From Hyphomicrobiales bacterium (GTDB taxonomy: Bacteria; Pseudomonadota; Alphaproteobacteria; Rhizobiales; Xanthobacteraceae): a DNA stretch of 6,760 nt. The position numbers and the translations under genes are program-made. Shown here piece after piece: positions 1-3,910 of this stretch. Position 1 is the stretch's first letter. Each line of letters opens with the position of its first letter. The DNA lies in assembly GCA_003164375.1 (NCBI GenBank), contig PLTE01000095.1:2642-9401 (forward strand), written 5' to 3'. A model generated the notes under the pieces. It was given only the letters and a program-made list of their open reading frames with translations. It did no database searches and was not told where the DNA came from.

Positions 1-146
1 TGGCGCGCGGCATCGAGATCGAGCGCCACGAAAGCAGCGACCTCGGGCTCCCGCGCGGCGATCGCCTCGGCGCAGAGCTCGACGACGGCACGGGGTTTGA
101 GATTGCCCGCTTCGATGCGGCGGGCGAGAGCGAGGGCGGAGAGCAT
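1..146 (-). CDS. Amidase-signature family protein, N-terminal fragment (partial)
   Basis: Reading leftward from an ATG at 146-144, the frame stays open to the window edge and gives 48 residues beginning MLSALALARRIEAGNLKP and continuing through RAVVELCAEAIAAREPEV. This resembles the N-terminal helices of amidase-signature (GatA-like) hydrolases, in which an 'ARRIEAG-L-P-VV-LC--AI-ARE' type segment precedes the catalytic core. Such enzymes hydrolyse amide bonds with a Ser-cisSer-Lys triad. That triad would lie off the left edge, so neither activity nor substrate can be judged. A GTG directly precedes the ATG in the same frame and could be the start instead; no strong Shine-Dalgarno is visible for either. 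The gene is divergent from the extensin-like gene, with 139 bases between them. The family call rests on a short N-terminal resemblance only; codon usage and reading frame support a real gene more firmly than they support the product. Confidence 0.58.
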   Translation of the reverse strand, partial: MLSALALARRIEAGNLKPRAVVELCAEAIAAREPEVAAFVALDLDAAR

Positions 147-285
147 CACCCGATGTGGCCTGAAAGACGCGCCGGGATCAAGGGGCGGCAATCATGGTTA
201 ATGAACTCCTGCCGCGGCGCAAAAGCGCAGCGACGCAACGACATCATTGAACAGTCCTTAACGGAATTCCTCGCATTGTCGGGAT
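147..285. promoter_or_regulatory. Divergent intergenic region between the amidase-like and extensin-like genes
   Basis: These 139 bases separate two divergently transcribed genes, so promoters for both must lie here or in the flanking coding ends. The segment is more AT-rich at about 190-285 than its surroundings. A TTGAAC at 247-252 could be a -35-like element for the plus-strand gene, but no convincing -10 element follows at the right spacing. No strong operator, hairpin or conserved repeat was found. This is a location-based call, not a motif-based one. Confidence 0.3.
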
Positions 286-1599
286 ATGACGCGCGGAGTT
301 CGTTGGTATCTCGTCAGCTCCCTCGTCCTCGTTGGCTTGATCGCGCTCGCCGGCTGCAGCCACTATCTGCTCGCCGAGCGCGAACCATGGCGGCACGAGG
401 CGGAACTCGCTTGTCTGAATTCGGGCGCCGTCAAAGAATCCGCCGAACGCGTGCGCATTTCCGCAGTCAACGGCGCGGGCGCCTGCGGCATTGATTATCC
501 GATCCGGGTATCGGCGCTCGGCGAAAGCGGACCGCTCGGCTACGATGACGAGTCGTTGACGCCGCCGGCATCGATCCCTAACGCGTCGATGCCGCAGCGG
601 TGGCCCGGAAGCCAACCGAGTCTTCAACAGTCGAGTCCGATCCAATCAAATGCGCTACCGCCGGTGCAAAGCGCCCCTCAAGCTTATCCCGCCGCACCGC
701 AGTCCTATCCCACGGCGCGGCAGTCCTACCCATCAGCGCCGCAGTCTTATCCCGCGCAACAGCAATCCTATCCGACCGCGCAGGCCGGCCAGCCGCTGTC
801 GCTCAATCCGCCGGGACTGCCGCCGCCCGAGGACGATGAAGACATCGGAATTCCGGGCGGACCGCCGCATCCTTATTACGGCGGGCCGGCACCCGCTTAT
901 CCACCGCCGCCCGCCGCCGCGCCGCCACCGCTCGGGCCGCCGCCCCCACCCTACCCTCCCCCGCTCGCGGGGGAGGGTAGGGTGGGGGTTACGGCGTCGG
1001 CCGGGCCGGTCGAACTCAAACCGCCGGCGACGCTTGCCTGCCCGATCGTCTCCGCGCTCGATCAATGGATCGGCACCGCCGTGCAACCCGCGGCGCAGCA
1101 TTGGTTTCATCAGCCCGTCGTCGAGATCAAACAAATCTCGGCCTATTCCTGCCGCGGCATGAACGGCAATCCCAATGCCCATATTTCCGAACACGCCTTC
1201 GGCAATGCGCTCGACGTCGCCGAGTTCGATCTCGCCGACGGCCACAAGATCAGTGTGCAGTACGGCTGGAAGGGGACTCCGGAGGAGCAAGGATTTCTGC
1301 ACGACGTGCAGCTCGCCGCCTGCGATCAGTTCACCACCGTGCTGGCGCCGGGCGCCAACGTCTATCACTACAATCACATTCACGTCGATCTGATGCGGCA
1401 CTATAACGGCCGCCACATCTGCGAACCGGGCGCGATCCCGGGCGAAGTCGCCGCCGCCCGCGCGCGTTCGCAGTTCGCCGCGCGGCATTCCGATCCGAAC
1501 GTCACCGGTTCGATCAAAGCTCAGACGCCGGCCCGACCGCTCGGCTATTCCGGCGAGGATGACGACAGGCTGCCGGACGCGGTCCCGGGGGATGATTGA
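286..1599 (+). CDS. Proline-rich lipoprotein with C-terminal extensin-like domain
   Basis: A 437-residue envelope protein. Residues 7-23 are a hydrophobic signal segment ending in a lipobox, LAGC (21-24), so Cys24 should be lipidated after signal peptidase II cleavage. Residues 34-78 carry a short cysteine-paired segment (Cys43, Cys67) typical of bacterial extensin-like proteins. Residues 92-249 are a low-complexity Pro/Gln/Ser/Tyr/Ala linker with a five-copy heptapeptide repeat and a repeat-derived stretch. Residues 250-383 match the extensin-like C-terminal domain: SEHAFGNALD (301-310) and HYNHIHVDL (361-369) give an HX6D...HXH arrangement (His303, Asp310, His364/366) as in LAS-type zinc peptidases such as VanY. 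Cys252, 289, 346 and 379 are probable disulfide partners. A peptidoglycan-directed role is inferred from fold and neighbour; substrate and activity are unproven. The ATG at 286 is chosen because it directly precedes the signal sequence; its Shine-Dalgarno is weak. The gene converges on a lytic transglycosylase gene. Confidence 0.9.
   Translation: MTRGVRWYLVSSLVLVGLIALAGCSHYLLAEREPWRHEAELACLNSGAVKESAERVRISAVNGAGACGIDYPIRVSALGESGPLGYDDESLTPPASIPNASMPQRWPGSQPSLQQSSPIQSNALPPVQSAPQAYPAAPQSYPTARQSYPSAPQSYPAQQQSYPTAQAGQPLSLNPPGLPPPEDDEDIGIPGGPPHPYYGGPAPAYPPPPAAAPPPLGPPPPPYPPPLAGEGRVGVTASAGPVELKPPATLACPIVSALDQWIGTAVQPAAQHWFHQPVVEIKQISAYSCRGMNGNPNAHISEHAFGNALDVAEFDLADGHKISVQYGWKGTPEEQGFLHDVQLAACDQFTTVLAPGANVYHYNHIHVDLMRHYNGRHICEPGAIPGEVAAARARSQFAARHSDPNVTGSIKAQTPARPLGYSGEDDDRLPDAVPGDD
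679..783 (+). repeat. Five tandem 21-base units encoding a Q(S/A)YP heptapeptide repeat
   Basis: Five head-to-tail 21-base units (679-699, 700-720, 721-741, 742-762, 763-783) encode residues 132-166 of the lipoprotein as QAYPAAP, QSYPTAR, QSYPSAP, QSYPAQQ and QSYPTAQ. The Q-S/A-Y-P core is fixed while the last three residues vary, and Tyr, Pro, Ser and Gln codons differ among units, so the array is not a very recent duplication. It is part of an extended linker likely to span the periplasm or cell wall between the lipid anchor and the folded domain. Confidence 0.88.
943..988. repeat. 46-base palindromic repeat element inside the lipoprotein gene
   Basis: A perfect inverted repeat has arms at 943-964 and 967-988 (22 bases each) around a two-base centre (965-966). 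The arms read as runs of C (left) and G (right) with the core CCCTACCCTCCCCCGC. It resembles a palindromic repeat that I recognise as dispersed in many alphaproteobacterial genomes, usually between genes. Here it is translated in frame as residues 220-235, PPPYPPPLAGEGRVGV; the opposite strand would read PHPTLPRERGRVG, a peptide often seen where such elements are translated. In mRNA it would form a long, very stable GC hairpin in the middle of the coding region. Confidence 0.85.
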
Positions 1600-1616
1600 G
1601 TTACCGCTCATTGTTG

Positions 1617-1680
1617 CGCAAGCGGGAATCCAGTTGCGGAAGTGCAGAAAGCTCCGGGTCCCCGTTTTCGCGAGGACGAT
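1617..1680. repeat. Degenerate interspersed-repeat remnant with weak hairpin, in convergent gap
   Basis: The 88-base gap between the convergent lipoprotein and transglycosylase genes contains GCGGGAATCCAG (1623-1634) and GGGTCCCCG...CGAGGACGA (1656-1679). These are characteristic pieces of a palindromic intergenic element common in Bradyrhizobium-like genomes. The right part still folds: 1658-1661 pairs with 1674-1677 and 1663-1664 with 1671-1672, with one C·A mismatch and a 6-base loop. That structure could help end transcription from either side, but no clear poly-T tract follows, so I do not call it a terminator. The assignment to a repeat family is from memory of the sequence style. Confidence 0.45.
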
Positions 1681-1687
1681 CGGCTAA

Positions 1688-2941
1688 CTACTGATGGCTC
1701 GCTTCCATCTGCTGCAGCACCGCAGCCGTCGGCCAGCAGTCTACCTTCAGCCCATACTTCTTTTGATAGGCGCCGAGCGCTGAGCGCGTCAGCATACCTG
1801 CTTTGCCGTCGATCTTGTCGTGATAATAGCCTTGCGCAGTGAGTATCTGCTGCATCTGGTCGAGATCTGCGGTCGGCAGTTGCGCGACTTTGCCCCACGG
1901 TGTTTCGAACGATGCCATTTGCGGGCGCGGATCGGCGATCCGGTCGCTGAGATGGCCGACGAACAGCACGTAGAGATCGGAATAATTATATTCCTTGATG
2001 ACGAAATAGTTTTTGGTGGCGAGAAACGACGGACCGTAGAGGCCTGCCGGCTGCAACAGCGAGGCCGGCTCGGCGCGCTCCGCGGCCGGCACGACGCGGC
2101 CATAGGCCGGAACGAAACCGCGCTTGAGCCAATCGCCTAGCGACAACGTGTTGTCCGGCACGCCGATGGTGCAATCGACATCGGCCGGCGGCCGCACCTC
2201 GTAGGCCCAGCGCAAGCCGCGCTGCCAGCCTTTGTCGAGCAATTGCTTGGCGGCGGACGCCAGCGCGTCCGGCACCGAATTCCAGATATCGGATTTGCCG
2301 TCGCCGTCGAAATCGACCGCGTATTTCAGATAATCCGACGGCAAAAATTGCGTGAGCCCCATGGCGCCGGCCCAGGAGCTCTTCATGGCGGCAAGGGTGA
2401 TCGCGCCGCTGTCGAGGATCTTCAAGGCGAGGAGGAACTCGTTGCGGAACTGATCCTTGCGTTTGCCGAGATAGGCCTGCGTCGCCAGTACGCGGATCGC
2501 GCTATGGGTATCGGCGGCACGGCCGTAATCGGTCTCGCGGCCGAAGATCGCGAGCAGCACGGCAGGCGGCGTGCCGAATTGCTGCTCGATGGCGGTAAGC
2601 GGCGCACGATACTGCTCGTAAAGCTTGCGGCCTTGCACGGCGAGCCGTTCGATCGAAGGCTCCTTGATGTAATCCGCCGGCGTCTGCACGAATTCCGGCT
2701 GTCCCGGCGGCGGCTTTTCCGGCCGGCCGGGCAGCACCAGATCAGGCAGCGTCAGGTCGGGCTCGAGCCCGCGGGTGGCCTGATCGAACGTCGCGCGCGT
2801 GACGCCGAGCGCTTGCGCCTGCGGCCACAGCGATTGCAGCCAGGATTGAAATGCGGCGTCGGCATGGGTGGGCGATGTTGAGAGTATGATGAACAAGCTC
2901 GCGATTCGAACATACTCTCGAATCGGTCGCGCCACTCTCAT
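1688..2941 (-). CDS. Lytic murein transglycosylase, MltB type, with C-terminal peptidoglycan-binding domain
   Basis: Numbering from the ATG at 2941, the product has 417 residues. Residues 1-29 form a signal peptide (basic start, hydrophobic ASLFIIL, cleavage plausible after HADA), so it is exported to the periplasm. Residues 30-345 are the SLT_2/MltB-type lytic transglycosylase domain (GH103 type). It contains IFGRETDYG (132-140) with the expected catalytic Glu136, then SSWAGAMGLTQFLPSDY (188-204) and DFDGDGKSDIWNS (210-222). Residues 355-411 match a PG_binding_1 domain (GYYHDKIDGKAGMLTRSALGAYQ). Such enzymes cleave the MurNAc-GlcNAc bond, leaving 1,6-anhydro-MurNAc ends, during wall growth and turnover. 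The frame is open upstream to an ATG at 3046 that overlaps the tam stop, but those 35 extra residues are a translated repeat, so 2941 is preferred. It lies downstream of tam on the same strand and converges with the extensin-like gene. Gene symbol withheld because several paralogous families exist. Confidence 0.92.
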   Translation of the reverse strand: MRVARPIREYVRIASLFIILSTSPTHADAAFQSWLQSLWPQAQALGVTRATFDQATRGLEPDLTLPDLVLPGRPEKPPPGQPEFVQTPADYIKEPSIERLAVQGRKLYEQYRAPLTAIEQQFGTPPAVLLAIFGRETDYGRAADTHSAIRVLATQAYLGKRKDQFRNEFLLALKILDSGAITLAAMKSSWAGAMGLTQFLPSDYLKYAVDFDGDGKSDIWNSVPDALASAAKQLLDKGWQRGLRWAYEVRPPADVDCTIGVPDNTLSLGDWLKRGFVPAYGRVVPAAERAEPASLLQPAGLYGPSFLATKNYFVIKEYNYSDLYVLFVGHLSDRIADPRPQMASFETPWGKVAQLPTADLDQMQQILTAQGYYHDKIDGKAGMLTRSALGAYQKKYGLKVDCWPTAAVLQQMEASHQ

Positions 2942-2942
2942 G

Positions 2943-3032
2943 CCGTCATGCCCGGCCTCGTGCCGGGCATCCATGTCTTTGAGCCGAGAGGAAGAAAGAC
3001 GTGGATGGCCGGAACAAGTCCGGCCATGACGG
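2943..3032. repeat. Composite (BIME-like) palindromic repeat between tam and the transglycosylase gene
   Basis: Two 38-base arms (2943-2980 and 2995-3032) are inverted copies matching at 32 of 38 positions, separated by 14 bases. Each arm also folds alone into a perfect 9-bp hairpin with a 5-base loop: ATGCCCGGC/GCCGGGCAT (2948-2956 with 2962-2970) and ATGGCCGGA/TCCGGCCAT (3005-3013 with 3019-3027). The style (GTCATG-CCGG...CCGG-CATCCA-GTCTTT) is that of a dispersed element that I recognise from Bradyrhizobium and Rhodopseudomonas genomes. It lies 10 bases downstream of the tam stop and ends one base before the preferred transglycosylase start codon. In RNA it could dampen read-through or protect the tam message from 3' decay. 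Confidence 0.88.
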
Positions 3033-3042
3033 AATAAGGAAG

Positions 3043-3813
3043 TCATCTGACCGCCAGGATGAACAGGCGCGGGAATCGCAACAGCACCTTGCCGTCGAAG
3101 CGCGGCTTGTAGGCGCCGACGATCTTTGCGGTGTAGGCGGCGAGGAATTGTCCGCGTGCCGCGGCGTCAAGCGGCGACAGGAACGGCTGCAGCGAGGAGC
3201 CCTTGAACCATTCGGTAATAGCGGCCGGCGTCGCCATCACGTGATTGTAGACGCTGTGCCAGATGTCGATATGCGAGCAGACCGGTTTGAGCAGATCGTA
3301 ATAGGCTTCCGGCGACGGCAGGTCGTCGCGCGCCGCGGCCTTGACCTCGGGGTGGTCCTTCCACGGGCCGCTCTCGCCCACTTCTTTCTGGAAGCGAAGC
3401 GCCGGCTCGCGGGTGTTGTCCGGCATCTGGATCGCCAGCACGCCGCCTTGCGGCATGGTTTCGAGTAGGCGGCGCATGATCACGGGGTGATCGGGCAGCC
3501 ATTGCATCACCGCATTGCCGAAGATCAGATCGGTGCGTGGGTCCGGCGTCCAAGTCGCGATATCGGCTTCGATGAAAGTACATTTCGGCAGCCGTTCGCG
3601 CGCCTTCTTGAGCATGTCGGGCGACGAATCGAGCCCAACCACATCCGACTGCGCATAGCGCTCGACCAGAAGCTCGGTCGAATTGCCCGGCCCGCAGCCG
3701 AGGTCGACGACGAGCCGCGGCTTTAGCAGCGGCACCTGCGCCAAGAGATCGCGCGGCGGCCGGGTTCGTTCGTCCTCGAATTTAAGATATTGGCGGGCGC
3801 TCCAGTCTTCCAT
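3043..3813 (-). CDS. tam: Trans-aconitate 2-methyltransferase
   Basis: A 256-residue cytosolic SAM-dependent methyltransferase, close to the roughly 252 residues of E. coli Tam. It methylates trans-aconitate, the isomer formed spontaneously from cis-aconitate that inhibits aconitase, and so relieves a block on the citric acid cycle. Visible support: the family-specific N terminus DWSARQYLKFEDERTRPP (3-20); SAM motif I VVDLGCGPGNST (35-46); the acidic residue after strand 2, VVGLDSS (Asp62); EADIATW with Asp84; and FGNAVMQWLPDH (98-109), followed by the Tam-like segment PDNTREPALR (131-140). The C-terminal half contains ATPAAITEWFKGSSLQPFL and ends in a strand-rich LLRFPRLFILAVR. The start at 3813 is supported by the conserved first residues and a GGAG about 11 bases upstream. 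It precedes the transglycosylase gene on the same strand, and its TGA overlaps an ATG (ATGA) in the frame of that gene. Cotranscription of the two is plausible but unproven. Confidence 0.94.
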   Translation of the reverse strand: MEDWSARQYLKFEDERTRPPRDLLAQVPLLKPRLVVDLGCGPGNSTELLVERYAQSDVVGLDSSPDMLKKARERLPKCTFIEADIATWTPDPRTDLIFGNAVMQWLPDHPVIMRRLLETMPQGGVLAIQMPDNTREPALRFQKEVGESGPWKDHPEVKAAARDDLPSPEAYYDLLKPVCSHIDIWHSVYNHVMATPAAITEWFKGSSLQPFLSPLDAAARGQFLAAYTAKIVGAYKPRFDGKVLLRFPRLFILAVR

Positions 3814-3910
3814 CGCGCGCTAGACTCCGATTCGATGCGCCGGCGCCGATCCATAGCACCGGAACGCGCGGAAATCACGCGTCCGCGGCCACATGCGCAA
3901 GGGCGGGAGC
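3814..3910. other. Gap between the RND pump gene and tam
   Basis: These 97 bases lie between two minus-strand genes and should hold the RND gene's transcript end and, if tam has its own promoter, that promoter. A 10-base GC palindrome GCGCCGGCGC (3837-3846) and a 6-bp stem (3867-3872 with 3882-3887) are present, but neither is followed by a T-run on the transcribed strand, so no intrinsic terminator is called. Two GANTC sites lie at 3823-3827 and 3829-3833, 10 to 20 bases upstream of the tam start codon. Confidence 0.35.

Noticed and set aside
194..285. Possible CtrA site (TTAA-N7-TTAA) in the divergent gap, prompted by TTAA at 198-201 and 258-261
   Set aside because: Neither TTAA has a partner at the required 7-base spacing.
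153..494. A 113-codon plus-strand frame beginning in the divergent gap
   Set aside because: It overlaps the signal-peptide region of the extensin-like gene in another frame, is Arg-rich and low in hydrophobic residues, and shows no domain.
733..1611. A 292-codon minus-strand frame antisense to the extensin-like gene
   Set aside because: It is a shadow of GC-rich coding DNA; its only recognisable peptide, around PHPTLPRERGRVG, is the translated palindromic repeat.
2243..2881. A 212-codon plus-strand frame antisense to the transglycosylase gene
   Set aside because: Arg/Gly/His-rich with no domain signal, while the minus strand encodes a complete MltB-type enzyme with its catalytic Glu motif.
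3837..3887. Possible intrinsic terminator after the RND pump gene (GC palindrome and a 6-bp stem)
   Set aside because: The stems are short and no T-run follows on the transcribed strand; any GC-rich gap would show similar structures.
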